A DNA stretch of 64,000 bases from Sarcocystis neurona (GCA_000727475.1 KL647335.1:97829-161828), one strand, 5' to 3'. Positions 29,238-42,159 are shown, counted from the stretch's first letter. A program made the numbers and translations. Notes: a model not told the origin generated them from the sequence alone.

Positions 29238-29514
29238 CGGCAGCAGAAGACAAAGCAGCAGCACGTGTAGCAGCAGCAGCAGCGGCGGAGGACGGAGACA
29301 GCCCCGCGATACCTCTGAAGGCAGGCGTTGCTCTAGGAACGGCAACATGAAGAGAAACAGGAGGAGAACCGAGAAGATCCACAGGAGTAGAAGCAGCAGA
29401 AGCAGGGACGGGTGAGGCGGGTGCAGGAGACGCAGACGCAAAAGCGGCAACAGAAGAGAAACACGAAGCAGCAGAAGAGGAAGGACCGGTAGCACTGGCG
29501 GGTAAAGGACACAC
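28834..29514 (-). CDS. Possible upstream exon of the second giant gene
   Basis: A minus-strand frame of 226 codons, Ala/Ser/Pro-rich in its first part, then with ordinary-looking sequence (ENSTASLSCRFLSVFE, IVERHVARRKKVYLLQVRRR at about 28930-29060). It is in a different frame from the 3,013-codon frame and would need splicing to join it. On the other strand the same interval also has a plausible frame (see the plus-strand entry at 28260-29237), so the coding strand here is not settled. Confidence 0.3.
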   Translation of the reverse strand: MCPLPASATGPSSSAASCFSSVAAFASASPAPASPVPASAASTPVDLLGSPPVSLHVAVPRATPAFRGIAGLSPSSAAAAAATRAAALSSAAATSSSGISFYSSLSSPFSNACFLRRPLWRRERKSAETQRQEKGSAAARQHLQQQAEKAGAAESAVCENSTASLSCRFLSVFESPIVERHVARRKKVYLLQVRRRSEGCAAAGDAGRAAATAAAEEGVQSGTLEQ

Positions 29515-30220
29515 AGCAGCTGCAGCACGTGAAAGAGCAGCAGCAGCAGCAGGAAACGAAGCACCAGGGGATGGAGCTGCAGCGGCACCAGCAGACTAAC
29601 CACCGCGTGATGCCTCGCCCAGCAGTAGAGGCCCGGCAGCTGCAGTAAGAGAGGAGACCTGTGGTGGATCGCTTCTCCTGGTAGTCGCAGCGTGCAAAGC
29701 GGCAACAGGGGATAACGGAGCAGCAGCAGAAGCAGGAGAAGCAGGTGAAGCACCGGTGCTCGAAGAAGTTGCAGCAGGATTTATCTTCTAATCTTCTGGT
29801 GCCCTGCCCCGGCAGCTGCGGCTCCTCCTAGTCAAGCAGAGGATGCAAGAGAAGAGAAAGAAAACTGCTTCTTCCGCTGCCCTTCTTCAAAAACAGCGTC
29901 AGGTAAAAAAAAAAGACATAGGGGAGACGAAACCAACAGGAGCAGCACGAGCTGTTAGGGTCAAGATTTATAGCAGCACCAGCAGCAGGCTCAACACTAA
30001 CAGTGAGAAAAGTCGGAGCACCTGCAGCAGCAGAACGCATTAGCATCTACCCCAGCTGCAACAGCGAAGCTGGATCAACAGGAGAAGCATCGGTGTGAGG
30101 CGCGTCAGTAGGAGCAGAAAACAGCTGAGCAGCAAAAACGGTAGCAGCTAGACTTAAGCAACAGCAGCAGCAGCTCGAGCAGGAGGAGGTGCAGCACCCC
30201 AGACTAGCCTACAGTGTGGT
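29515..30220. repeat. CAG-rich stretch without a supportable gene
   Basis: Plus-strand cagcagcag and gcagca runs fill the stretch, with an A-run at 29906-29918. Short frames (about 60-195 codons) run on both strands and are low complexity. It may hold the 5' end of the second giant gene. The repeat-poor island begins at its right edge. Confidence 0.5.
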
Positions 30221-30599
30221 AGTTTCTTACAGGAAGATTCCGTTCTTTCTTCCCTGTCTCTCGTCTTGTCCTTCCCCTCCGCATTCAACTGTTATACATA
30301 TAAAGATGCATATGTCTGCTGATGGATACGAGGACGAAAGAAAATAAAACTTCTTGGTGGGATGGGCAGGTTGGTGTGGAGCGACAGATCGAACAGAATG
30401 CGTTCTGCGTGGAGTCAAGAAGCAACGGGGCACGAGACGAGGAACAGATGAGAGGGGAAGAGGGTTTCTACCTGCTGCAGCAAATGGAGAAGATGTGAAG
30501 TCCGCTACGCCGCTTCTCCGGCTCCTGCCGAGTCTAGGACGTTTGCTATTAGTTATCCCACACCCACGCGCGTACACCCACATCTTGCCACAATATGCA

Positions 30600-30880
30600 G
30601 AGATATCTACATTCATCCACAGAAAAGTGAATGCGTGTACACTGCACATACAGTGCTTCTGGGAGCAGTTTTCACACATATGCGTGGGAGTCAGAGAGAG
30701 ACAGGGAGAACAAAAATGTGAATGTCGCGGAAGTTGCGGTTGCTGCGTACCATGCGCTTGTGAGTATTTGGAAATACGAAAGTAGCGCAGAAAGAGAGAG
30801 GGAGAGAGCGAAGCATGAAATTGTCTCGAAAAATAGGATTGCTGTGTACAGTGCGCATACGCATATGTGAGAGTACGACG
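30600..30880 (+). repeat. Imperfect tandem repeat of about 100 bp
   Basis: Two diverged units, about 30675-30775 and about 30776-30870, share the order purine-rich block (gagagagacaggg / gagagagaggga), a central part, and a tail (ttgctgcgtaccatgcgc / ttgctgtgtacagtgcgc). On the minus strand both give a related start (AHCTQQ / AHGTQQ). A third weaker match precedes them near 30600-30670. Confidence 0.45.
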
Positions 30881-31510
30881 GCACAAGTGTACACACGTAC
30901 ACGAGGTATGCTCAACCAAGGAGAGTAAAGTACCATATTTGGAGCCGGGGTCACACCCCAGCGCGGAGACGTGCTTTTTGCGTACCGCCAGCAATCCGTG
31001 GTCGGCCCCACCATGTTAACGTGCACCGTTGTGACCAGATACACAACGGCGTCCGGGTCTCAGTACATACATGCTTCTTAATGCACAGAGACACGAGTAC
31101 ACCTTTAAATATGTACAGGCATCAAATATAAAATCGGACGCGCAAAAGGCCGTAGACGTTCAGTCGTGTACGAATTCAGAGTCAACACACTCACAGGCAC
31201 ATGTGCGCACAAGTGTGGACGTCATAAAAAACGCAAGTAAATGGTACGCGGACGTGAATGAATACATGCAGATGTACTGAAGGACTATGGATACTGGCGT
31301 ACGCATGAAATGCATAGGCGCGCGATTTCGTCCCGTGGAGTGCACGTCCATACACGTAGCCCCTGAAGAGCGTCACCTGTACGTAATTAAGAGGGATCAC
31401 GCTTTGATACTTCTGTGCATGTGTATATATACATGTTTGCCACGGAAAGGTTTTCAAGGCCTCTGTCAGCAAACCCCTCTGTAGAGGCACTACCTTACTT
31501 TTGCTTGTTC

Positions 31511-31528
31511 GCGGTGTTCGTACACCGC
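31511..31528. promoter_or_regulatory. Near-palindrome GCGGTGTTCGTACACCGC
   Basis: An 18-base inverted repeat with a single non-matching centre pair, the same core as the perfect palindromes at 41483 and 42804. Function unknown; the recurrence of the word in independent sequence contexts is what makes it noteworthy. Confidence 0.4.
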
Positions 31529-34500
31529 AAGTGCGATGCACAACAGCGTGTGGCTAGCTGTCAACCTTCTCTCAGTGCGACCGCTTCAGAAGAGACCACC
31601 TGGTTCGCAAAAGAAAAATGTAACCGTGGATGGAGGAATTCTTTCAAGCTCTACATGCAATGTCACTCAAATAAAATGTATCACGTATATGCAATCTCTC
31701 GAGTGCAACAGGTTTCCTGCGCGAAGAAACGAGCTTGTTCTGACTCCGCCTCAGAGGATCATGTCCGAAGAAGGTACTTAGGACACACGAGGAGAAACGG
31801 CTACACAGACTGTGCAATGTGGCAAAAAGCGGAACAACGAACTGAAATAACACGCAGTAGACAGCCGAGAACGTGTGGAGTCCGAGACGCAACGACGCTT
31901 GACAAGTTTGTACGCGGCGGTTGTCTTCCCTGGCAAAATACAGAAAGATCGGGGAAAATAGTGAGATCATCCGAAAGAAAAGAGACATGCTATTCTCGCG
32001 TTATTTTGGGACTTTTATTTGGTTTCGAGCTACGCGGAGGATTTCCGCAACAAGGAATAGCGGTTATTGCACATCGCCGCCAGAATAAGACACACGCCGG
32101 CTCCAAGCGATCCTTGAACTCAAACAAGTGCGTGGTGCCACCTTCGTGAATCATTTGTATTGTGGATTTTAACAGTACTAAGCCGCGCAGAGTAGCGAAG
32201 GGGGAAGACCCGGAGGGAAAATCGCCGATTTTGTAGAGAAGAAAAAAACACCTTCCACATGAGAAATCATCTTAAAACACACACGGAGCCCGTACCGTCG
32301 CACTTGACTTCCGGGAGGCCGACTCACCAGCGCACCTCTCACGGTCCATCGACCCACGACGGATGACGCGGAGGCGTTTGATAACGGCGTTGAAAAGCAG
32401 TAGTATTTGGAAGGATAGTTCTCTGTGGAACTGACTCTTCCTTTACAGTGGATTCAGCAGCGCATCTACGGCTTTGTCTTCCAAGGTGGGTGACGGATAC
32501 CCGCCATGCGGCTGTGTGTAGCTCTGCAATTCGCGTATCGCAGGCGGTCTACACGTTCGCACCTAGACATCCTTGCAACAATCTCACGTACACAGACAAT
32601 AGGTTTACAGGCTTAAATACGAAGTGGCAATAGAAGAAATGAGAGGGTTCCTCATCATTTGGACGTTTAGAGCAAGTCAGGCGTGGAGGGTGAGCACGTT
32701 TTCTAGCGCAAGATACGATGTTGACGCAGAACTTCCTTAAGTATAAGTGGAAAGGTCAAGACTTCTACAGGTTCTTCCTGTATTCTCACCAGAAATGACA
32801 AAAGGTGCGCAACACGGAAAGAAATCACCTTCCTCACTCAGCTTCCTTGCACACATAAATGCCAAGGAGACGAAGTCAACGCGTAATGCGGGGGATCGTG
32901 TAACAGAAACGTAGACTGCACTGTACAGTACAGCCTGTCTCTACATATGTGTAAGTCCCGAGAAGTTCAAACAGGTGTTTGCATACGATACACGCATAAA
33001 AACGTACCGGCGTCAACGTGCAAATATACATGCGTATATGTATAGGCTTATTTATTCATGTATCACGTATGTGCTTGTAACTCCTAAGCAAGGCACAGGT
33101 AGACTCTGCCCTGCTTGGAGACAATGCGAATCGGGTAGTGCATTGAATCTTCACTAAGACACCGTACGGAAGTGGACGGCCGCATTACCTGTGCGAACAA
33201 GGACAAGTGGCGCAAAGGGCGTCCCCTTCAGCGTACCACTGCCTCGCAGGCCCAAACAAAGAGGCAGCTCTGATATACCTGCATTCCTGTGTATCCTGGG
33301 AAAGTAAAGGTCACAATGTACAGAGCAGAGTGCCCGGTCGTCATGTCCCGCTTGAATATACATCGGCTCTAGTCGAACCCTGCTAAAGACTGAGACGACG
33401 CGCGCACTTGTGGATTCTGCTTCGTGCTGTGTGTAAGCGTGTATGTCTCACAAAGTGTCAAGCGTGACCGTAGGTAATTCCTCTTTCGACGTGTGTCAAG
33501 CGTGAGTTCAATAAGGCGTCTCGCACCAAAACGAAATCCTGTTATGTTTAATATTTCTATTGTCCGCTGACTGTGGGCATTCTACATTGTTATTGCTTCA
33601 ATCTAGTGTAGGCTCTGGAAAAATGAATATGTATGAACCTGAATAAACGTAACCTCGAAACGTGTAAAGACAGGCATGCTTCGGTTCGTCGATCGCTCTG
33701 CTGATCCGATTCTTCAGCGTGAAATTCACGGATATGTATTGTGCTCGCACGTGCCGGTGCCTCGCTTAGACCGTATATGCATACATACGTGTAGGGATAC
33801 GTGTACGTATGTGTCTATACGCAAATGTATAGCATTTAAACGTACCTACCTCACAGCTTCGCCGACACCTGTGTATTTGTGTGAGTAAAATCCCTCCTCG
33901 ACGTAGTTGCGTTCGCTGAATGACCGTTAACCAGGAGTATTAGCAGGCTAGGGAGCCGGCAGTAGTTTTAATGCTAAGATGCAACCACGCTCCATGAACA
34001 ACTTGTGACGAAAGGGGCTTCCCTGACTATCTTCTCGTGTCGTCTGTCTTCGAGGAAAGTGCCATAGACGCGTAGGCTCTGTAAGATTTGTACACTGCAG
34101 ACAACCGCTTCGCTTATTTGATGGGAACGGTGCATGCCGCCACTGTGAGTTCATCCAGACGGACTATTCCACTATGCACGTGTATATATATGTATAAATA
34201 AAGTCGTAGAGGAGTAGCTAGGTTGCTTAATGCAGAGTGCTGCGAATCTGCATTGATGCACCTTCCAAGAGGAGTTCCTCAATCGAAAACAGTGGTGCAA
34301 AAAATCATCCACGCGCATTCGAGTACACCCATGTGGCCTACTGCCACAAGCGTACAGGATGCGTGTATGTCTGGGACAGCGATGTAGAATCATGTGAGCG
34401 TGAAGCGGTTGTAGGACCTCTTGTATTATTAACACGCATTTTCTCGCACAACTTTGCTGTAGAGCGAGCACGGCCCGACATCCTCGTCGTCGCGGCGTAG

Positions 34501-37500
34501 AATTAATGTTCTCACCATCTTTCATTCACAGGCTGGGGAAGAGCGGCACACCGAACGCCACACACGTAAACACGTATGTGTATACACGTACGTATGCCAC
34601 GTGCACCCGTACGCTGTGGCCTCTACCTGCTTTTAGTCGTTCATTCTCGACGTTTATGACAAATAGGCGCACTAGTGACACCTGGTCATCCTACATTAGT
34701 ATCCCTATACCAGGTGTATTCCGGCGTGTCCCTCACTTGCGCACGAGAATGCACTTTTGTTGTTTCGTAGCAGTGAGGAGTGGTAACTCCACAGGTCAGC
34801 AAAGTTGTATACTGTCTAGCAGGTCTTCACGTACGCATTCCAAAGAATCAGGCGATACATTCATGTACGCGAAGATACACACTGTTTTTGTGCTCCACTT
34901 CAATGTGCACGCTCTTTGGATACAGGTAGCTAACCTCCCCCTGATTGAATAACCAGTGCCCACGTTCTACATCTGCATGATGTCGTTACACACTTACGAC
35001 AAACTACGGACTACTCTATTCCCCCCGGGGTTTCCACCCCTTCCAAGAAAAACTATATGATAGCTTTAGAAGGAATAAGTTCCGGCCCAACGGAAGCTTC
35101 CACGGATGCCTACAAAGCACACATGCGCACACGTATTTGCTTTTCCAACCTCTGCGCTCGTTCCCTATATGATAGGGAGTATCTTTTACCTGTCCTTGCA
35201 TACAGGAAGCGCAGCAAGCCGATAGCCTAATCTGATTGTTCTTAAATGTCGTAATCCCTGAGGGCGGCGCATCAGAATTTTCGCGTAACAGCGATGTGCA
35301 AAGGGTCGTCTACTATAGTTTGTGTTTTTTCCCTTGTGGACGGCATGACGGGGTGCAGCCAATGCCATGGGGAGGCTACCGGAAGGGCGTTCTCCCTATA
35401 CGTATTAGGTTACTCTCCTTGTATGAAGTCTGTACTAGGCAGGCTGTACGCAGAAGAGGTGGAATTTCAATAATACGACTTCCACCGTATAGATGACGGT
35501 CTTCACCGACGCATCGTGACCTCTGTACCGCCGACCTCCAGGAATGTTTTAGTTAGCCTGCCCCTGGTTCCTTCCATTGCTTCCGAATTCTCAAACTCAC
35601 TTCCGCGAAGTTCCGGTGCAGCATCCTTATATTAGATGTGTTGTCGCGTTGTTCACACCGAGTACATGCGCTGTTAAAAGGTGTGTGCAGCTTAAGCACC
35701 CACACGTACCAGATCTCCACTATGCTGTCGTCATGTGATGTCTTAAAGTGATGTGTGCTTCTGACAGTTCAAAGACATACGGTGGAACATGTAAACTAAT
35801 GGTAGTAGTTCGATGACCTTGTCTGTCGCCATATGCATATAGGGGAATACAATCTGCTTCCGAGTTGATTCGAGGTGTGTGCAACTATCTTTCTAGTAGC
35901 ACATTTGAAGCCCCGAAATAGTAACTTTCCTCTCCAACAAGACAACCGCGTAAGCAGACCTTCCTCGGTGCAGACGCTCACGGTGGTGTAGTGTTACCTG
36001 AAGCGGTAAGAGTTGCATCCATCGGAAGAAGAGAACCTCTCAGTGCTCTACAGCAGGACATGAAAAAATTTGTACTGTCCCTCCTGAGCTTTTATTGATG
36101 ATTTTCGGATATGGATAAGACAGTAGGAGGCGTTGACGCAGCACCAGCAGAACTCGGTAGGGTTTCGGTGAGCTGTCGGGTTTCGTAGTCTGCAAGCCGC
36201 GGTAAGTCTCTCGCTATACACTAATTCTTTGAAAATTTTACCACCGTGGAACTGCAGTGCTCTGTGTTCTCCCTGTTAGCTGCCGGGAGCTACTATCTAT
36301 GTTCTTTTCGTCCACTGCAATGTCAAACGACAGAGACGTACTCAGTACTACACAGGAGTTACCCTTGCATGGGCTGCTCTTCTGTGGTGGCCAAAAATAT
36401 AGCTCAAATCTGAATTTCTAACTCGTAATGATGTGAGGAGCACTACGAAGCGGGTCCACCTGAGCCACACGTACGAAACTATCGTCAGGTCGTCTAAAAG
36501 GCCACCAGAAGACTGGTGAGAGAACACGGTTCCATCTAGGTGGGGACACTGCGGTACAATGCGTCAGCCCTTTCTGTGAAAAGACAAGCGTCAAAGCTTC
36601 TCTTGTCCAAGCTCCACGAAAACGGCCATTATCGGACTGTGTCAGCATTTTATCTGCTTCCATCTACTGTCGTAATATTTATCGAAATTTACATCACTCA
36701 TGTATTTCCGCCAGTGCAGTAGGCAATCACTGGAGGCATTCATTTTCGTACTGAGTTACCGCACTTGTCCTGCGGCTCTCCCGTGAGGTACTCTAGGTGA
36801 TTTCCTATCGGATATTACGCAGTGCGACAGGATGGCGGCGGCTTTCGCCGCATGATAAAAGACATTTTACCACATAACGCTTACTACGAAATACGCGTAC
36901 ATTCTAGAGGTGCTCAGGGGAGCTGTGTCTAGTCTTTAAGATTCAAGTGTAAGTGTGCGTAACACACAACTCCACATTTTTGACACTGTAAAGAGGAGCA
37001 CGCAGAGTTACAACGTGTACACTCATCAGTGGCACCTTAGTTCACTCCGTTTGCACCGGCACGTTGCATTGCTGTTCTTCCCGAAGCTTTCAGCTTTGTT
37101 ACCAATATCACAGCAGTACAGGCTTAACGTAGATTTTGATGCAGGATAAGAAATCAAGAAACGAAGTAAGTCCTCTTCTAGAGAAGAATGTTATTTTTCT
37201 TCGAGAAGGTGCCAGTGGAGATGGTCGCGACCCGAATCCATTTGTAAGCTAAAACAAGGATTACCTGTGTCGAATCACCTAGACAAAGATTATACCAGGA
37301 ATTGTCGACAGAAAGATCTGCAACCACCTCCCCGAAGGTCACAGTTCAATACGGTACCAACGTTACAGTTCAAAACAGTCCCCTACAATAGGCTCTTTGA
37401 CCTGTCTATTTCGGCAGGCAACCTCGCCTGTGCCCCTGGAGCGCAAAGAACATGGAGGGTATGGACGTATAAAACCAAGGGCTGTGTAGAACACCTGACC

Positions 37501-39337
37501 GTGGATACAACCCACTTGGCGGGCGCAAAGTATTGCGAATCAAGTCGAACGCTAAAACGAGAACAAATGCGGCATCCATCTGACATAATCTGTTTGCTGA
37601 CCAATCAGAACAGCTGTATAGGAAAACTGTCAGGATACCTTTCCAAGCCTGGGCGAGAGAGCTTTCAGATACGTGTACATACACACATATATATATATAC
37701 ATGTACATGGATCCTTGCGCAGATGTATGTATGTGAACCATGTAAAATTTGAACCGTGCAGGTGACTGCAGTTGTTGTTTGTATAGAACTTTGTCACGAG
37801 AATATGATAGTGAGACCGCAGAACTGCAGAGAAAGTTCAGAAAAGTGAGTGAATACTACTGAGTGGAGGCTTCTGGGTTTTCGGAGCAGAAAGTGAAACT
37901 TCTGTTCAGCCGATCCTCAATTTTCTTTTGAAATGAGTCGACGACTTGGGTGGGAAGTTGTTGCGGCTAAAGGGTATACGTGAGGAGACGGTGGAACAAC
38001 GTTCAAGACAGAGAATGGGGGAAATTGATTGTGTGTTTCGAATGGAAACGAATGCTTTAATAGAGTGGAGATATCCTTTTGCTAGCTAAATTCGAGCATC
38101 AGCAAGAAGCAGTCGCCCCACTCTCCTTCTCGTTTCATCCCTTCTTTGCTTTTTCTTCATTCTTCCGGCTCCCAACGCGCAGCGACGAGTTTGACGTTTG
38201 TTATCCCCTGGCTCTTCCGGAGAGCGGGCACGTCTGTTGAACATGGGAAGATCAAATTAAAAAGGGCACCCCTACGGTCGTCTTCCTCGGGAATGCGCAG
38301 AGTGGCGCTCGATATTTCCCGTCTACGTCTATTCTCTCGCACCATCTATAATATCTTTGGGCAAGCAGCACGTCTCTGTGTGTGTGTGTGTGTGTGATGG
38401 ACTCAGCGCCGAAGGCAGAAGAAATTCATATAGCTCCGTACATAAATGTTCCTGTAAAGATACGGGTGTGAATATGACACTTCTTGCATTTACATATATG
38501 TATGAATTTACATATGTATATCCATGTGTCAATGCATATAAATGCCGTTACGTGCATTTATATAGATTTACACATGTGCCCATGTTCGTGTCGAATGCGT
38601 AGACTTTTGCTGGTGGGTGTATGGCGGAATGCCGACACAGAGCTCGAGTTGCTGGTCGCGTAGATGAACGCATGCCTAGCAGCAGCTGCAGGTGGGCAGC
38701 GGTTTGTCGGGTTACTGTATATATCGGGCAACTCTATGCCTTATTGGTTGTCTCCTACTATTCTTCTCTTTTTGTAGGATCACATACGTGTGGATACGAA
38801 CACAGACGCAGATGAAGACTTTACGTCTGTAAACAAAACGCTTCGCTTCTGACTCTGCCGCAGAACAATTCCGCAACAGAGTGGCTGCATACGTATGTGT
38901 GTGTCTGTCTGCGGGGTCCTTCATAGAACCGTCTACAGCTGCTTCTTTCAGTAGTGACACGTGTGGAAAGGTACGCATACATACACGTATATGCATTTAC
39001 ATGGATCTACATACACATACGTGTAAACTTCCATACATACATCTATTCACGTATGTATCCATATATATATATATATAAATATGCATGATGATATATTTAT
39101 AAGTATACATACATGTGTGTGTGCGTGTGTACGGGTGAGGTGTTACACAGGCACGTATACTTCTACGCACGCCGACAAGTTCTTCGTTGTCTCTCTGTAC
39201 CTCGTCTCTCCCCTCCGCTATGTAGACAAGAATATATACATGTGTGTATAATTTTGGGTGTCTACATCTCTCTACACAATACGTGTACTCCTACGTCTTT
39301 TTCTATGTGCAGCAGCACCTTTTCGTTTTGGTCCAGA

Positions 39338-39600
39338 TGAAGGATGGATGCTTACCGGGTGCTGACATGCAAAACAACGCAGTTGCCCACCCCGGTGCGC
39401 TTCTGCCGCCTGAACACCCAAGTCGTACGCAGAAGTACTTCTCTTTTTCCCTCTCAATTTCACGTGGAAATGTCTGGCTACTTTCAGCCTCCAGAAGTGA
39501 TAGCGGACACTCCTTGCGTCTACTATGTTACTATTCTTGTCGCTGCTGCATTTCTGCGTACCCACGTCCTTTCTATAATTCTGCAGGCGCCTCCAGAGAG
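39338..39600 (+). CDS. Exon-like patch, strand unresolved
   Basis: Plus-strand acceptor-like signals precede ATGAAGGATGG (TTTTGGTCCAG, exon start 39338) and PPEVIADTPCVYYVTILVAA (CTACTTTCAG, about 39488). The latter continues to FLRTHVLSIILQ and then GCGCC at 39587, with no consensus donor. The minus strand is also open (VRYHFWRLKVARHFHVKL). The hydrophobic run could be a membrane segment. I do not recognise the protein, and either strand may be the coding one. Confidence 0.25.
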
Positions 39601-40239
39601 GAAGAGAGAGAGAAAGACGCGAAAAGGAAGGACTGCAGATGCGTGTGTGGACAAATTATCTCTCTGCGGATATGCACTTGTACGTCTACATACCCACAGG
39701 TGCGCCTGCTCACGCATTTCCTATACATACACGTATCAACGCGTATATACGAATATCCACCTTATACATGTGTATGTACCATATACACGTATATATGCAT
39801 ATACCTATACGTATACACACATATATACAAATCCACATCTGTATCTATATGAGTATCCAGAAGGTATGCTTGTACATCCACCTATATATATATGTATATG
39901 TATGTGTAGGTCTGTGAACCTATCCACAAACACATTTATGCCTACCTACTACGGTGGACTTCTACGTACATCCACACACATGTATATATATGCGTGCCCT
40001 TGTGTTTCTCTCGTCTGCTTTATATCGGAATGTACTGATACAAACTACAGGACTGCAGACACGCGTACGTCTCTGCATTTGCTTTGCACGACTCTACGGA
40101 TACTCGCAGACGTAAGGACAAGCGCCTATATGTGTGGACGTAACTTCCTGCATGCGTCACGCTGTCCTCCCACGTAAACACGTCGCTATCTCTCTACACA
40201 TCTGCAATATGGAAAAAAAAAGCGGTGCAACGGTTGCAC

Positions 40240-40336
40240 GTGTAGTAGCAGCCGATCGCCTTGCCGGTGGATCCCAGAAGCAAGAGGGACAGAACTGATG
40301 GGTCTTCTTCGTGGTCAGGTTCAGTGCAGTAATCGC
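40240..40336 (-). CDS. Candidate exon with CPSC motif, possibly topoisomerase III C-terminal zinc ribbon
   Basis: Acceptor CTTTGCTGCAG precedes AITALNLTTKKTHQFCPSC-FWDPPARRSAATT, and a donor (ACAC then GTGCAA) follows. Another strong acceptor (TTTTTCCATATTGCAG) lies just downstream near 40205. The Cys-Pro-Ser-Cys pair in a basic context fits a C-terminal zinc ribbon of a type IA topoisomerase, and the strand and order fit the topoisomerase III exons at 52-64 kb. The long distance and missing intermediate exon keep this tentative. Confidence 0.25.
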
Positions 40337-41482
40337 CTGCAGCAAAGAAACAGCGGCAGCAGCAGCAGCACCCTGCCCACGTCCGTCCACAAGAAAACAG
40401 CAGAATATGTCTCTCCCTTTCTCTCTGTGACTCCCTCTCTCACGCTTTCTCTCTTCCACAAAACACCGGCAGAATTGATCTCTCTCTCTGTGTGCCCCTC
40501 AATCTTTCTGTTCTCCACAAAAAACCCGAAGAGCGGATCTCTCTTTTTCTCTCTGTCTCTGTCTCCCTCTCCCTCTCAGCCTTTCTCTCTTTCACAAACA
40601 AACAGCACAACTTAGCTTTCTTTTCGTCTCCGTCTCTGTCTCTCTATCTCTTCCCTTCTGAATCGTTTTCTCTTCGTGCCGTTGTCGACCCCGTCGGTGG
40701 CCCACACAGCGACCGCGAGGAAATTCCCCCCATATTAAAAAAGTGTTCGTGTTTCTGTATGTGGATCTTCTCTACACAAGTCCCTTCACGCGCCTGCACG
40801 TGTGGCAGTCTGAGCGCGTGTCCAGCTACACACGGGAGGTCCACACGCAACAAGGCTTTTCTACCTTCCGCGGTAGAGGTGTGCAGGGGTGGGCCCACGC
40901 AGCTATTCACACATGTATACGTGGAACACATTCATGTACATATGAATGTAGGCGGCTGTTGGTATATCTGTGTGTGTATAAGCCTACACACAGGTAGGTG
41001 TACGTATATTTGGGCATATCTGTGTGTCAAGGTTTATGTCCAGGGGCACGCGCATGTATAGATATGCACGCAGATAGACGCACACGTACTAGGAGACACA
41101 TACGTATAAGTTGGGAGTGCAAAAGAAAGGACTTTTCATAGCAGCAAATCTACAACCTACGTGTCGAAGGTTTTGCTCTTGTGCACTCCTGTCCCACATC
41201 TACGTGCGTAGGCCCGTACGCATGCACACAAACACATACAGAGACATATTTGTCCGGAGACGCATATTTCGTCGGTCTATGCGTCTTTTCTACGGGCGCA
41301 CACGTCCGCTTTTGCTGTTCACGAAGAAACTCCCGCACAGTCATATAGACGCGTTTACGCTCCTGCACAAGCAGGTATGTGTGACCAGACACCTACAGAA
41401 GCACACACGCACAGAGGAGGTGTTTAGAGAATTCGACACATGCAAGAAAGCGGGACGACAGAGCCCCTGAAGCGTGACACCC

Positions 41483-41502
41483 TGCGGTGTACGTACACCG
41501 CA
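41483..41502. promoter_or_regulatory. Perfect 20-bp palindrome TGCGGTGTACGTACACCGCA
   Basis: The word is a perfect inverted repeat with no spacer. Related words occur at 42804-42821 (perfect 18 bp), 42564-42577 (near), 31511-31528 (near) and 18000-18011 (core 12 bp). Sizes and symmetry fit a dimer-binding DNA site such as those of AP2-type factors; no factor can be named from this sequence. Confidence 0.5.
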
Positions 41503-42159
41503 GCCCCACGGGACTGAGCTGCACCAAGGGATCCTCACGACGTAAGTGTGTCGCATAAAGTTGAAGAGAGAGAGAAATGGACAGAGACGGACGGACAGAA
41601 TAAGATAAAGAGACACAAAGAGGGACAGGGCCTACGACCTGGCTTGAATACGTGGCGGTTGGGCCGCATGCAAGCAAATATACACTGGTGCAGAAAGAGT
41701 GGTGAGTCACTGCGGACGTTGACATCTCTAGATCCGCTGATGAAAGGACGTACGTCTGTGAGGATCTCTTTCCTTTTTTTCGTCTATATTCCTGATTTTG
41801 TCTGTGTTCGCAACAACTTCTTAGACACACATACATATACATATAGCTTTGTGTAGATACATCTATATACACATACATGTATATACATATATGTATATAT
41901 ATGTACATAGACGTATACATATACATATATACGCATATATATGTATATATACACACTTATATATACATATATACACATATACACATATATACACATCCGT
42001 GTATATGCGTGTATACACATACATCCGTGCATATGTGAGGATATACATATATATACATACATACATACAGACATACATACATACATAGACGCATGTGTAC
42101 ACACATGTATACATCCGAGTATATGTGTGCGTATACATATGTGTAAACACATATACATT

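Larger units (their letters stand above)
30220..38100. other. Repeat-poor, gene-poor island
   Basis: From about 30.2 to 38.1 kb the CAG triplets and long TA runs that fill the rest of the window nearly vanish. Base composition is even and the sequence looks random-like. The longest frames are 255 codons (30227-30994 minus) and 244 codons (31415-32149 plus); both lack recognisable motifs, and most of the island has nothing above about 160 codons. No splice-flanked exon chain, tRNA, rRNA or transposon protein was recognised. It could be a repeat-poor segment with a non-coding RNA, or a long-decayed insertion. Confidence 0.6.

Noticed and set aside
30950..31080. Possible LTR-like start (tgttaacgtgcaccgttgtg) of a retrotransposon
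   Set aside because: No matching second terminal repeat, no primer-binding site and no polymerase-like frame was seen within the island.
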